From: Vitellaria paradoxa
Lineage: Eukaryota; Streptophyta; Magnoliopsida; Ericales; Sapotaceae
Assembly (NCBI GenBank): GCA_019916065.1
Contig: CM034243.1
Span: 29,476,147 to 29,540,146 of the forward strand
Reading direction: 5' to 3'
Length of the DNA: 64,000 bases
The position numbers and the translations under genes are program-made. This document shows, piece by piece, positions 23,400 to 38,100 of this stretch. Numbering within the stretch: the first letter of the stretch is position 1; each line of letters opens with the position of its first letter. Below the pieces are notes generated by a model, which saw only the letters and a list, made by a program, of their open reading frames with translations, was not told the DNA's origin and ran no database searches.

Positions 23400-23790
23400 A
23401 ATTATAATTGTCTGTCCATTATTTTACTGCACAGAAGAATAAGGTACTAATAAAATTTCTACACAATCTAAAACTGCACAGAAAATTTTTTGCAAAGTCA
23501 AAATTTGCACAAAATATTTTTTGCACTGTTTTTCTGCGTAAAAAATTATGCACAGTTTTTTTCTTGCACAGAAAATTTTGCCCTACAAAATTTCTACATA
23601 GAAATTCTGCACTATGTTGTTTGCATGGTAGTTTTCTGAAAATTTTTCGCACTGCAATTTGCTGCAATTTTTTGTTCTGCTTAGCATTTTCTGCACAGTG
23701 TAAATCCAACACTGTTTTTATTTTATTTATTTATTTTTTTTTTACAATTTTTTGCAAAATTTTTCTGCACAACTTTATTGGATAAACAGT
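23400..23790. repeat. Degenerate TGCACAGAAAATTTT minisatellite, unit 1
   Basis: Irregular repeats of a CTGCACAGAAAATTTT-like motif, with CTACA, TTGCA and CTGCG variants, over about 390 bp. Open frames on both strands here come from the lack of stops in the repeat, not from a gene. Followed by a (TA)n run near 23818-23840. Confidence 0.65.
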
Positions 23791-24027
23791 AAGTAAAAAA
23801 TAAAAATATTAAAAAATAATATATATATATATATATATTCTAAACTGTATTGTTTGGGCCGATTTTTTTACATTTATATTTTTTAATATATTTTGCACTA
23901 TATTGTGTTTAAAATATACTTTTTTTAATATATATGTTTATACTTTTCTAAATAAGATTATGGTCTGTGTCCCAAAATTTGAGATAGTAGCGAACTTACT
24001 ATCACTATTGTATGCTTCTCCACACTT

Positions 24028-26225
24028 GTGAGTCATGGAGAGAAGCCCAAAAACTTTAATGAAATTGATTTCAAACGTTAGAAAAAAAAGGAAAAAAAAA
24101 AAGAAAAACATGTTTTTATCTCAATGCATTGAACCTTGCAAAGGTTCTTCGTGAAGAAACTCTTAATCTTTCTGAGGAAGAAACAAATCTTTAAACTATT
24201 GTTGTAGTCGATGCATCAGAAGCATTTTGATCTTCTGTGCGAGAATTACATTCTCAATGGACTAGACAATGTGTTATATAATGCGTATAGTTAAATTCAA
24301 TTTACTAAGTAACTATGGGAATCTATGGATAAAAAAGATACAAAATAGATGATGCTTGGATGAAGAAATTCATTGTAGGCAAATTCCTAGACTATAAGAT
24401 GATTGCTTCCAAAGATATGATGACCGAAGTTCAAAATCTTCAAGTCATCATACATGATATTTATGCCGAAGGAATGTTACTATGTGAATCTTTTCAAATG
24501 GTTGCAATCATTGAAAATTTGCCACCAATATGGAAAGATTTCAAGAACTATCTCGAGCACAAGAGGAAGAAAATGACATTTGAAGATTTGATTGTTCGAT
24601 TGAGAATTGAGGCAAATAATCGATTATTTGAAGAAAAAAAAAAACAGACATCATTCCTTAGAATTTAAGACACATGAGGTGGAAGAAGACTTAAGACCAT
24701 ATAAGAAAAGAAAGTTTGATGAACAAGGGGCCAAGAACAACATTGCCAAAAAGTTCAAAGACACGTGTTTTGTGTGCAACAAACTTGGTCGCTATACTAA
24801 GGATTGTCGCAATTGAAAGGCACAAGGAAATGTTAAGAGAAAAAACATTAAGCCAATGTGACCGAAGTGGATAAGTTAGCGTCAAATATTTTTGAAATGA
24901 GCTTCTTTGTAGTTCTCTCTAAAACAAACTTGGTATCAAATACCAAGTCATTGTGGAATGACATAGTAGCTACTCATCATATCTATTTCGATAAGAGCAT
25001 GTTCTTTACCTGTAAGTCAACTAATGGATAACAACTTCACATGGAAAATTCATCCACTTCCAAAGTTGAGAAGAAGGGCAAGGCTGTTTTAGAGATGCCT
25101 TATGGAAAAGAGCTAATTCTCAACAATGTGATGTATATACTATAAATTAAAAAGAGTCTTATGTCTAGGTCTTTGTAAAGTCAAAACAAATTTAGATTAG
25201 TTTTTAAGTCTAACAAGTTTGTACTCATGAAGGATGGGATTTACCTGGAGAAAGGATACATAAGTGAATGGCTCTTTAAAATAAATGTAATACCTATTGC
25301 TTCATCAATTAATAAGGACACATCTTTTGCTTATATATATGTTTGAGTCTTCTTATACATGGCATAGTAGATTAGATCATGTTAATTTTCATTTTATATA
25401 CAAATTAATGAGTTTAGACTTAGTACCTAAATTCATTATAGACCTCATGTCATAAATGTTAAAGATGTGTTGAAACAAAATTAAGAAGAGCCCCTTTTTC
25501 ATATAATTAAAAGAAGTTTGGAATATCTAGAATTGATGCATGTTTATATTTGTGATTTAAAGTATGTTCAAACTAGATGAGAAAAATAATATTTTATCAC
25601 TTTTATAAATGATTGCACAAGATATTGTTGTGTATTTTCTTAAGAGCAAAGATGAGGTTGTGGATATGATTATCTAATATTGGCAAAAAGATTAAGATGC
25701 TAAGAAGTGATAAAGATGCTAAGAAGTGATAAAGATGGTAAATGTGATTCACTATTTGCATAAATTTGTGCTGAACATTATATTATTCATCAAACTATTG
25801 CATCTTACCTACCTTAATCAAATGACAATGCCAAAAGAAAAAAATAAAACTTTAAAAGAGATCATGCATGACATGTTAATTAGTTTTGGTTTTACTCAAA
25901 ATTTGCGAGGAAAGCAATATTATTTGCTAATCATATACTAAATAAGTTAGCCCACAAGAAGAAAAACAAAACCCCGAATGAAGCGTGGAAAGGTGGACAA
26001 CCTTCTTACAAATACTTTATAGTGTAAGGGCGTATAGCCAAAATAATTGTTCCTATTCCTAAAAAGGTCAAAATATGACCCAACTATTGACTGTATATTT
26101 ATTGGATATGCATCCAATAGCAGGGCATGTAGGTTTCTACTTATAAATATGATATTTCAAATATCAATGTCAATATGATCACTGAATTTAGAAATGTATC
26201 ATTTTTCAAAGATATTTTTCTTTGA
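24028..26225 (+). mobile_element. Ty1/copia retrotransposon remnant (gag, zinc knuckle, protease edge, integrase)
   Basis: Copia polyprotein pieces appear in the expected order but broken frames. First come a gag start with HGEKPKNF, gag with the GKFLDYKM and LPPIWKDFKNYLEHKRK motifs (from 24360), and a CCHC-like knuckle CFVCNKLGRYTKDC near 24766. Then come the region before integrase (GKELILNNVMY, about 25090), a gag-pre-integrase stretch with WHSRLDHVNFHFIYKLM (about 25360), an integrase part (FITFINDCTRY near 25590) and KNKTLKEIMHDMLISFG near 25840. It ends near PKKVK...FRN. There are many stops and frameshifts, no LTRs, and no reverse transcriptase or RNase H. It sits between the SMT1 promoter side of unit 1 and the start of unit 2. 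Confidence 0.88.
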
Positions 26226-26630
26226 AAAATATCTTTATTTATTTTTTGTTTCCTGAGCGCTCGAAACATCCATGACGTCATATAATGAAAATGAATACTC
26301 TCTCTTTTATTTGGTATATAAATATCTGGGTATAACATATAAAGGTAAAAATGCAATTCACTTTCTAACTTCATTGGGCTTGTTCCAAATAAATTGTGAC
26401 TACGCGTGCAGTGTAATTTTAATGTTAAAGGTGTTGATCCAAATTTGAAAGAACCTTGGATACTAATTGTAATTGTAATTGATTTTATTTTATTTTTTTC
26501 ATTTCTGATTTGAGAGGAGAGAGAAAATGGGCTTTACAGGAGTGATGGAGTGACTATTTATGGAATATTTTACGTGTATAATCCAACCTATTCTCGTCAG
26601 GTCTCAACGTTGAATAATAATAATAATAAT

Positions 26631-26800
26631 ATTTTTTTTTTTTTGACAAGTGAAACATGCCCAGCCCTTCATTAAGGGCAACACGTCACAACCCAACCCC
26701 AACAATCCTACCTACAACAGGTTTCGAACTCTCAGCCTCCTAAACAAAAAGTTGGTACGTGAAACTAGGCCAAGACGTCTTACTCAACATTGGACAATAT
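26631..26800 (-). mobile_element. tRNA-derived SINE (minus strand), unit 2
   Basis: Same element with the same A and B boxes and poly-A tail, at the same position in the unit. Confidence 0.58.
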
Positions 26801-26824
26801 ACACATCTTTTGCATTGTTAATAA

Positions 26825-27621
26825 GCTCCCCATTTGATAGCATTTTTATTTTTTATTTATATTCTTAAAATTTTGTAAATTAATAATAGAAACATTTTGT
26901 TAAATTTATTTATAATTTTTTGATCCAAAAAAAATTTTAAAAAAAATTTAAAGAGAAAAATATGAATAAAAAAGTATTTTTGCTCTATTTTTTTCTGTTA
27001 CAAATATTTTGTTAATTTTAACACTTTATCCATTTTTATTGCATTATATTAAAATGAATTATTTTATTCGAATATTTTATTAAATTAAAATTATTTTTAA
27101 TAAATAAAATTATTTATTTTTAATAAATAATTAATTTAATTAATATGAAATATATTTTATTAAATTATTTTTACTAAATAATAAAATTAGATTAATTAAT
27201 TTTAACTTAAATTTAATAATTAATTTAATTTAATTAATATTAGATATATTTTATTAAATTATAATAAATATCATAATGAAATTATTTAAATTATTATGAA
27301 ATATATTTTTTAATTATTTTTAATAAATAATATAATTAAATTACAACTTAATATATTTTATACTTAAATATTAAATTATTTAATAAATAATTTAATTTAA
27401 TTAATTAATTAAATTAATATGAAATATATTTTATTAAATTTAATTAATTTTTTATAAACTAATAAAATTAAATATTTTATGAAAGTAAAAAATTAATAAT
27501 TGTAAACAAAATTGCATTTCTGAACTCATTTTCAGTTTTCATTTAAAAAAAAAAAGATAACAGAAAACAAAAAAACAAAAAGCACAAATAAAAAAAAAGG
27601 ACAACATTACCAAATGACCCC
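26825..27621. mobile_element. AT-rich TIR element, unit 2
   Basis: Same element with the same ends and the same TAA flanks. Confidence 0.58.
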
Positions 27622-27966
27622 TAAGTAAACATTTTTTATTTGCTATGTATCACCCAATTACCAAAAACATCTAAAACCTTAAAATGGACAAGTAGTTAGC
27701 TATGATCATAATATTATGTTATAATCCTAAGTGATAGCTCAACTAATAATATTTTTGAATTTGATCTCCAGTGATTCTTAATTCGAGTCTCCTACAAACT
27801 ATGAAAGGTTTATTTGATTTTTAATTTCAAAGTTTCAAAAATTAATCGAGATGCGTATAAAATAGTTTAAGTATACTAAATATTCAAGTATATATATATA
27901 AATTTATATATAATCTTGCTTGAAGTAGCCATTGCGTTTTTAAAGAGAAGAAGAAGGAAGAGGGGG

Positions 27967-27997
<31 letters not shown>

Positions 27998-28296
27998 CAC
28001 AGAAAAAATTAGACGCCAATTCTACTAATAATGCTTCTAAATGTTATAGGAAATAATGATAGAATTTAAATAACAGTATATACCTAGCTTTTTTTTTTCT
28101 TTCTTTTGTTTTCAAGTAACAGATAAAATATATATATATATATATCATTCCTTTTAATTGAACTCGATCCAATAAATACGTGAACATATTCGCTCTATGA
28201 TGTCTATAAATATATTCGCTTTATGATGCATCACCATCCATAAATAAAACAACGTCAAATGTCAAGAAAATTCAAAAGGAAATATTTCTCCAGTAG

Positions 28297-29592
28297 TTCG
28301 CTTAGTTTACCTTCAATGTTACTTTAATCCTACACGATTTAATTGCAACAGTCAAATCTCTATTACTTACTGTCAAATAACAATTCGATCATTTCGTTAG
28401 TTGAACGTTAAATACAACTATTAAACTAATAATAAAAGGTAATTTTTTCTACAATTTATCCTTAGTATTATTTTACTCCCTCACGTTTCAATTGTAATAG
28501 TCAAATTCCTATACTTTCGTGTATATTTGAAATATATTTTATTAAATTATTTTTAATAAATAATATAATTAAATCAATACTTAATTTAGTTTAATTAATA
28601 TGAAATATAAGTATTAAATTTAAATAATTTTTAAAAATAATAAAATTAAATATTTTATTAAAGGTGATTCCATGGTAAGGCATATTTTATTAAAATATTT
28701 TTAGTAAATAATATAATTAAATTATATTTAATATATTTTATTTTATTAAATTAGATTATTTTTAATGAATAATATAAATAATTAGTAATATATTTAAATT
28801 AATACTTAATTTAGTTTAATTAATATGAAATATATTTTATTAAATTTAAATAATTTTTTAAAAATTAATAAAATAAAATATTTTATTAAAAATTAATTTA
28901 TGGAAATTAAATTTTCATCTAAATGCAGTTTCAATTTTTATTTCAGAAAAAATGATAATGAAAAAATAATATCAGAAAACAAAGAGTTAAATCAAACGAT
29001 TCTAGTTTTTCTATTTTGTTTAACTCTTTATTTTTTGATTTTGTTTTCTGCTATCATTTTTTCCTGAAATAAAAGTGAAACTACATTTAGAAATGTAATT
29101 TTATTTACATAAAATAATTTTTTAATAAAATAGTTAATTTTATTATTTTTTAAAAAATTACTTGAATTTAATAAATACATTTCATATTAATTAAACTAAA
29201 TTAAGTATAAATTTAATTATATTATTTATTAAAAATAATTTTATTCAAAAAAAGAAAAGATATTAAATATTTTTCAATTTTATTATTTACTAAAAATAAT
29301 TTAATAAAATATATTTCTGATCATATTATATATTAAAAATAATTTAATAAAATATATATCAAATATACACCGAAAGTGTAGAGATTTAACTGTTACAATT
29401 GAAACGCGAGAGATTAAAGTGATAATGAGGGCAAACTGTATAAAAATTACTTTTTTATCTTTAATTTAATAGTTGTATTTAATGGTCAATTAACAGAAGG
29501 ACAGAATTACTACTTGACTAAAAGCGTAGAAATTTAGCTGTTGTAATTGAAACAATGTGGGACTAAAATAACACTAAAAGTAAACTGTAAGG
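28297..29592. repeat. Long foldback element, unit 2
   Basis: Same inverted repeat as in unit 1, nearly unchanged. Confidence 0.63.
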
Positions 29593-29830
29593 ATAATTTT
29601 TGTGTTTTACTTTTTTTATAATTATAGACCAAATGGAGCCCTACTAGAGCGATGAACCGGTCCAATGAATAGAGACTCTTGTGCACCTAATCCTTGTGCT
29701 TGGATTCAATACTCGGGTCTTCGCTTACCCGAATAAGAAAAATGTGATTTTATATTATTTAAAAAAAAATGGATCCCTACAAATATCTTCCCACAGATTA
29801 ATCAAGAATGAATCCCTACAAAACCGAAAG

Positions 29831-30081
29831 GGATAGTTGAGTTGGTTCAGATGGCGGGCTGAAGGGCCTGGGACTAATAGGTCCCGGGTTCGACACCTCT
29901 CGGGGTAGTCCTTCCTCTAATTGTGGAGGGCCATCTAACAGCCTTCTCGGCTGAACCGGTCAGCCAGAGCTTGCCTAGGCTAGTTTACCTTCTCGCGGTT
30001 CTTTGTCGGCTAGGGCCACGGGGCGGGCTTCACCCAGTGTGACACCTATGGGTAGCGGCTACGGGTTTCTCCCCGACCCTC
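29831..30081 (+). mobile_element. tRNA-derived SINE (plus strand), unit 2
   Basis: Same SINE with the same A and B boxes. Confidence 0.72.
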
Positions 30082-30796
30082 AAAGAATGTATCCATCTTT
30101 GCAGTGACACTTACAAATTAACATATTGCATATGTTTTTCATTTTCTTTTCAAATAATAACATAATAATACTTAATTAGTTTAGTAAACTTCTCGCTACT
30201 CAACTTTTTATTTTATTTTCTTTTAAATGATCAAAAGCACCCTCTTATATTTTTAAACTACTTTTGAACCATAAAAGGTAAAAATATTAAATTAACAAAA
30301 ATTTAATAAGGTAGCTGGTAAAAAATTAATTTTTTTCCATCCTAAATACAAAAAAATTATTATTATTTATTATTATTTTTTGGTGTTCTCCAAGTAAGCC
30401 TAAGATCAACCCAAGAGGGGGGGGGGGAATAAAACTCAAATTTTGGGAACTCAGCTCAAAGTCATCCAAAATGACAAATTAACCAACAATGCTCGCAGTT
30501 GAGACGCAAGTGTACTCATTAGCGATGACTATAATATCGTATTGTGAATTCTTGTAGAGTTCGTTTTACATAATTATTCTTGTTTATAATCAAATAACAT
30601 AAAAAAATAAAATAAATTCACATTTCGTATCAACAATGTACCTGTCGTGTCCAGGGCATGCCTTTCTAAAATCTACTATAATCATTTACACCTGTGCCTT
30701 CAAATGCCCAAAAACGAGTAAAACTTGTGCTCTCTATGCGTCATCACTGCTTGGTCAACTAAAACGTGCAAATTTAAAGAATAGGCTATTTAATTA

Positions 30797-30939
30797 ACTG
30801 ACGTTTGGAACCCTATTTTTGCCCCCCACCCCCCTTTTTTGCCAAAGTTGCAATCTCAAAATTGATAAAATTGTAAAAAGTTAAAAATAATTGATAAAAG
30901 TCAATTTTTTTTGTATTTTTTTGAACTCCAAACGTTACC
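30797..30939. mobile_element. Small MITE with TTA flanks, unit 2
   Basis: Same element; the poly-C tract is interrupted and shorter. Confidence 0.48.
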
Positions 30940-31167
30940 TTAGTTTCACTTGGCCATTCTGACAATTATCATTAAAAAAACAAAAAAAACAAAAGAAAAA
31001 AGAACAAAAATACTATGTGTCCTTTACGCCACCAAACGTGTGATATTCTTCATTAATATTTTTATAAAATGAAACTAGATTAAACATGCAAGGAACAAAG
31101 TGCTAAGATTTAAAATATAAGGAGTAAAATTAGATTGGGAAGAAAGTACATATATGCTAAGTGTAAT

Positions 31168-31621
31168 TGTTACGATCCCATGAGCATAAATCATATGAGT
31201 TATATTGTTTCACATCAGTAGTATGAAATGGTAATGCGGTGCTTATATATCTTGAACTCTATCCCTTTAACAACTAGTTTTTAGAAGTAAGTTCTCCTAA
31301 AGCATATAACAAATGGTATCAAAACATGCACCACCTCTCCCATCCACTACAATACAGGAGGTGACACCAACAAAGCAGTATTAGCTCGGCAACGTCGACA
31401 TTGTGCCTAAATTATAATGCAAAATCTGCCTATGTGATTGGCAGAGCCTAGTGGAATGTAACGATTCGGAGGTATGCAGAGACTGTAGTGCAAAGTAGAA
31501 GTACGAAGCGTAATAAAAAGTTATGATCTCGTAGGCATATAAAGGTCATACTAGTAGTATGTGAGAATTTCCTCCCCTTCACCCCAAATTTTAAGAGTAA
31601 CTTCTCTAAACATATATAACA
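31168..31621 (+). mobile_element. TRIM, unit 2
   Basis: Same element with the same LTR ends and primer-binding site. Confidence 0.73.
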
Positions 31622-33309
31622 ATAATTTACCCTCGAAGAATAATAGAGCCAAAGAATAGAACAAACAGAAGAATCAATAAAAGTGAGCTCAGAATCCGCA
31701 GTTAAGGTGAGAGAAATACTTCACATCCGCATAACTTGTGAATCTTTATCAAACCAAAAGGCAGAAATTATAGCTAGTAAGACAGCAAGACATCATACAG
31801 AAGAGCAACTCACAAACCCGAAAACCAAAAAACATAGTCTTTGTCATATGCCCCCTACTTGACTAAAATTTCCAACAACCAGAATCCCAAAAGTTATAAA
31901 CAAACTAAATACTGCTTCTTGTTGATCGATTCGCAGTTCAGCATTATTACTGACCATCCAAATCGGGCTTCTTCGCCAAAAAGAAATATATTGGCGTAAA
32001 GATCTCTTTCCTGAAACACCCGTTAATATAGATATGGGTTAGAAGTATCCTACGGACTCGGAATCATGGTTAAATTATACAATTAAATAAACTTCAGGAG
32101 CTCACCCTCTCAATTTTTCTTGTTCAATCGAAATTCAGACGATAATTAAAAGGGATCTCAGATCAGAAATATTATTTAATGTTCTGATAACAGTAAAGAG
32201 CACTTCTCCATCCTAATCTCAATCTCCCCCCCCCCCAAAAAAAAAAAACAAAGCCCCCAGTGACTACATATTTTCACCTTTCATTATAACTAAAACAAGA
32301 GAGGATTAACAAACCATAAACCTGGATAAACCACTTAGGGCTGATAATGGCCAAGAAATTCACAAAGGTAAATTATCTATGCTATACAAGAGGCCTATGC
32401 TCAATCGAGTCAATTCATATTCGAAAGGGTTAAGCAGCAGCTGTTTGTTTGAAAAGAAGTTGCCCAGAAGCAAGATACTGTAAACTAAAAATATTACTAA
32501 TTGCGATTAACGCACACGAAAAGAAAGACGATAAATTATGAGCCGGAAAATCTCACCTTCCGCCATCAACTAGCCCTTCTGCAGCTTTCTGCAAGCAGCT
32601 TCAACCCTTTGACTTCCCTTGGGGGCAATTCCCGCATATTCTAGAGCCTTGACCTTAAGGGATTGAAAATCAAAGCATAAATTAACTAATCCCAACATGT
32701 TGGAACAGAAAACACAGAAAAGCCCACAGTAATTATTGAGAGCAAAAAAATCACATGAAAAATGCACTTTAAAGTGCAAAGTTACTATTTTAATGAGAAA
32801 ACACCTTCCAATCACACACTCAAACAAGAACAATACAATAATATTGGTGGCATGTTGGCAGTATGCGACTGTATACAGCCCTTACCAAGTTTCTGGTAAC
32901 AAAACGTCCAACGGCTGTTGCACGGAAGCCACTCAATGAGAAATGACTTGTATCCAAAGGCAAGTACCAAGGAACGGGTGAGTCTGCCAGATCTTTCTCC
33001 CATATAACCTTGATAGACCAAAAATATATATATATATATAGGTGCCAGTTATCGTAGCCATTTTGGTTTATCTATATAGAATCATCAGATAACAAAAGTT
33101 AGTAGACAGCAATTTGCTACTCCACTTCAAAGCCTGCTTGCTTCAGAGCTTCAGGCATTGTCCTGTAAGCCTAACATCAGGGAGACCACTACCAAGCTCG
33201 ATTTCTGCCTGCATCAATTGAAATATTAATATAAATACAAGTACCTATATCAACTCGTATTAAAAATAATAATAAAAACTAATTGCAAGCTAATTTGTGC
33301 TTCCAGATA

Positions 33310-35117
33310 CACTACTATAATAATTAATAAAGATCACATTGAGAAATTCATAAAAATCACGGTTTTAGAAAAAGCGTGATAAAAGATTTGTAAGTTAAAT
33401 TTTTATCTCAATTTAATTAAAAAACTGAGATAAAAAGTTACTTTAGTTACTTATTATCTTATTTTTGTTAAAACTGTGATTGTATTTAAAATGAGATAAA
33501 AAAATCAATGAAAACCATCTCTAGAAAAAACTGAGATAAAAGACCAGTAGAAACTATCTCTAGAAAAAAGACTGAGATAAAGATTAGTGAAAACATCTCT
33601 AGAAAAAATTGGAGATAAAAAGTGAGAAAAATTATATCTTAAAAAAGTGAGATAATTAAAAAAAATGAAAGACAATATTTTTATTTTTTTCTCTATATCT
33701 CTCTCAAACAATTTTATTTATCACTTTATATGATTTAAATTAGATTCCATAAATTTTATTGTAACATTTATTTATTAATTTTAATTAATTGTATATGCTA
33801 TAAAAACTACAATCATAGATCAACAAACAAAAATATTTTTAAATTAATGTTAAAACTAAATTTACTAAATCAAATTTAAATAACGTTAAATATATAATCA
33901 TTATTTTTTCAGTAAATATATAGGAGTAGTCTTCATAATTTGTAAGACTTATAACGAGGTGAATATTAAATACTTAATATCTAATAACGTTTAGTGTATC
34001 TTTAATATTAATTATATTAAAAGTGACATTATTTTATATTTTGTTGCAAGTGATAAAAATTTAAAAATAAAATAATAAATATTTTCTTTTTTTTTTCTTT
34101 CTAGAACTAATTTTTGAATATAATCATTGAAAATATTTTTGTATTATAAATCAATTTTTAAAATAGTTTTCAAAATTTTGTTTTGACAATAATTTTCTAA
34201 AACTAAAATAAACGCAGCTTAATTACTTTTAAAATATAATACAGAATGAAGAAAAATATATTATAAATAGTGAGTTCTGATTAAATATATGCCATACACA
34301 AAGATTAAAGGAAAATAAGAAAAAGAATTAAAATTCATTTTAATTAAATATGATAGATATTCATAAATTATTTATTAAGTATTTGCATGGTACTATATAT
34401 TGGTTATGATTTTCAAATTATTACAAAAAGTTAAAATAATTAAATAAAAGTAAATTTTTTATTATTTTTCCTACCAATTGATTAGAAAAGTGCAACTTTA
34501 GCTACTAATTGGTTAACAAAAGTCATAATAAATTATTGTAAAAATCTTAAAATAATTAAATTAAAATAATATAATTTTATTACTTTTTTTAGTAATCCCA
34601 AAAGTGATAAAAATTTGTTTTTATATATTAATATGTAAAATAGTATATGTAAATGATAACTCGGACTAGCGGTCAACTACACTAACTTTTAGAGGAGTGA
34701 CACGAGTTCAATTCTCAATAGAAACAAAAAAGGATATCAAATATATATGGTTACTATAATGACAAGGCGCCAAAATAGTGCTACGATGACATGATAGAAG
34801 TTGCCGTGTGGATTTTTATTATTTTTAAAATTAATCCATTTTTTCAGCATAATTATTTTTTTTATATTTGATCACGATTTTTAAAAAAAGGTGAGATCAA
34901 AATTCATAAAAGATCACATAAGATTTCATCTCAGTTGTTTATCATAAAGATCACGCTTTTAGTGGTGATTGTTCTAAGTTTTTTTATCACGGGTGTAAGC
35001 TGTGATCGAAAAGAAGTACTTACAATCTCAACTGAATCAATCACGCTTTTATGACTGAGATAGAAAGTGAAATATCACACCTAAAAGATGTGATGTTTAT
35101 ACATTTTTGTAGCAGTG
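33310..35117. mobile_element. Non-autonomous CACTA element in SMT1 intron 9, unit 2
   Basis: Same element at the same intron position, with the same ends and GATA flanks. Confidence 0.78.
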
Positions 35118-38100
35118 GATACCTTGATTTTTTGGTGCTCTTGTTATTAGGATCGAAGGAGTCAGTCATACACCATTCATCAGCAGCAAAACACTGACCA
35201 GGCTTCAATACTCTATAAATCTCTTTGTAGCACCCAACTTCAGACCAGAAGATCAAAAATTAATTCAAAACAGGGCAGGGTATTGAGAACGAAAGAAGAG
35301 AAGTAGAAAAGCAAACAAACTTAACATGTTACAAGACAAGAGCTACAGTTTTCATAAAATAAATATTTAGATATATCTACCACATCTGGAGCATGACAGG
35401 TAGCCTCCATTGCATATATTGCGTCAAAACTATTGTCAGGAAATGGCATCTTCATGAAATCTGCCTGCATAATTATGAAACAATAATCAAAGGCTGGAAA
35501 ATGACAGGAACAAAGTAATGCAATTTATTTAGACGACCACTAACCTTCACAAGGTCACAAGTCCCATCTACTCCAGCATTGCGGTTCAATTCCTGCAGAA
35601 TGATAAAAGCACCTAAGCATTGCACCGCCGGAATGATAAAGAGTTTTTCTTTTTATTTTTTAACAGATAAGAGCAATATGGCAGAATTTCAATAGTTACA
35701 CAGGATCTATTTAACCAACAGAAATGGAACGCTATCATCCTTCTTTGATTATGAATTCAAGCTCAAATATAACTATGTTTTTGATGCTACTAATAAAAGA
35801 ATTCCCGCTAGAGAGAGCATTGATCAACCGCATTAAGAAATTATAAATTCAAAATAATAGACATTTGTTCTTATGGATCACCTTATTACTCCATGTAATT
35901 TTTGTCACATGGTAAAACATAAGAATGTACCTTTGCTCTTGATAGCTGATATTCATTGTTGTTCAGGCCTGTAACAGAAGTCATGCTGCCAGATATCACC
36001 AACAAACAGATTCTCAGATCCAACTCTTGCAAATAGCTAAATGAATTACCTAATGGAGCTATTCAGCCCTTTTTCTGATAAAACTGAAATAAGCATGAGT
36101 CATACAAGGAAAAATACCAGCAACCCCATCACTAAAGTCGTGGCTATTACATGTTATACTAGGACCAGATAACATCTTCTCACTTGGTTATTTGTGCCAC
36201 ATTCAGATAGATTCATGAAAATAAACCCCCAAAATCACTAAACCCATGCCTCAAATCGTTACCATCGAGGGAAGGAATACATAGGGAATAAAAATCCTCC
36301 CTTGTCAGCAGCAACTACGGTTTTCTGGCAATGATGGGAGTTATCTTACAAAGATGTGTATAATAGATACATTAGTAGATTCAGTAAAATATATAGATTG
36401 AGATGAACAGCCTGTTGTTCAAGCAAGATATCAGGCATACAGTACCGTGAATGTGGGAAATAGGGTGGTGATAGTGAAGGAACACAGTGGATTAGTTGGG
36501 TATGGATCACAGAAGAAAAAGATAACATAATTTTACCGTTTTGAAATATATAACCCTAGGGTGTGTGATGGTATCCAATTGGTTCAAGTTAACTATTTGT
36601 TATTTTAAAACGGTAGTATGGACGTTTGAAGCAGTCAGCTGAGGCAACCACAACAGTCAAAAGATCTCCTTGGTCCAGCTAAGTAATTCCAAAATGGGGT
36701 GGAGGAAGGAAATTGCCTTTCTGCTAAAACCTCGAGGGTTAAAATTCCAATTCAGCATCAAATCAAACCTTCAAGCATTAGCAAATATAAAATACAACTA
36801 GGACACACCATACAAATGTTTTAAAAGCATCATTCGGATTACATACTTGCCCCTAAACCGGGTTCAAAGAAGGAAAACCAAGCAAAAGCACAAAATCAAC
36901 AGCCATATCCAAGACAAATTAGGTTCACCCATGAATAATACCTGAACTTAGCAATTTCCCTTAATGGTCCGCCAATGCCACACCCAACATCTAACACCTA
37001 CAGCAATAAGAAATAGCTAAAACTCATCTATCTCAAAAAATAACTCATCATAAGTCAGTTCACTATTCATTTCTGATATTCTATTGTAAAATCAACTAAA
37101 GTGGAAAAAACCTTCTGTCCAGGTTTTAGGCCCAACTGTAAAGCAAGGAAGTGCTCATGTCGCTTAATGCTCTCTTTAAGAGACTCCCCTTTCCATCTGC
37201 AGGCACAGATACATGACCATGTTTAGGTCCTTATCATCAACGGTTGTAAAGGAAGAGCAGAAAGTGGTGTAAATTTCTTGGGCCAGAAATTGAAAAAAAT
37301 GTGGAAAACGGAAAGGGAGCATTTGAAAGAGTATAAATATCATCGACCTCGGTGCAAAATGGAATGCCTCTCCCAGCCATATTCATAGAAGCTGGTAACA
37401 AGATCATAATATTTATTCACCTGAAAACCACGAGGCAATATTTATAGATGGTGTACTGCTATTTCATAATCCAAGTGACTTTGCATCCGAATAGAAAATT
37501 TACAGCGTGCATCACGATCCCAGAGTAAAAGATATCACGCTTCCACAAAAACATCATAAATGGGTCCACCTCATAGTCGTGAAGCTGCGAATTTGGGACT
37601 CAAATAACAATTTGAATTTCTTGAAATTTCTAAAGGCCCGTTTGGTTTATTTTTTTATTTTTGTTTTTTATTTTTATTTTGAACACATTTTTTATTTTAT
37701 GCTTGAAAAATAAGGAAAATAGCTCAAAACGATTTAGTCACTTGTGTTTTCAAAACTTGTTTTAGAAACAGAAAATGATTTTATACATAAAATGAAAATA
37801 GAAAAAAAGTCATTTTAAGTGTTTTTAATCCTAAAATAAAGAAAATCTCAAACAAAAAAAATAGAACATTTTTGTTTTCTTATTTTGAGATTTTAAAACC
37901 TAAAATAAAAATAAAAAGCAAACTAAATACCACCTAAAATTTCGGTTTAGAGGTAATAAAGTGTGGCTACTTATTTTTTATTATTTTCATATTACTCGAG
38001 AAGATCCTATAAGAATTAGACCACCAAATAGAATGGAAAAAAATGGTTTTAGAACCCTCCATCATGGAAGGCCAGTTGACTTCTAGAAAAATGTAGACCA

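Larger units (their letters stand above)
1..26055. repeat. Tandem segmental duplication, unit 1
   Basis: First of three direct repeats of about 26 kb. Base 1 aligns with base 26056, and the sequence then stays collinear to 26055. The unit carries a whole SMT1 gene on the minus strand, all of its intronic transposons and a copia remnant. It is about 530 bp shorter than unit 2, mostly because a segment holding SMT1 exon 12 is missing near 6148. The window starts inside the copia pol remnant, so the true boundary of the duplicated segment is not visible and the array may continue to the left. Confidence 0.97.

Noticed and set aside
23408..23785. Longest plus-strand open frame near the copia remnant (125 codons) and its antisense partner
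   Set aside because: Both are formed by the TGCACAGAAAATTTT minisatellite; composition is repetitive, and indels between units change the frame.
24028..26225. Complete, active copia element
   Set aside because: No LTRs, reverse transcriptase or RNase H seen; multiple stops and frameshifts.
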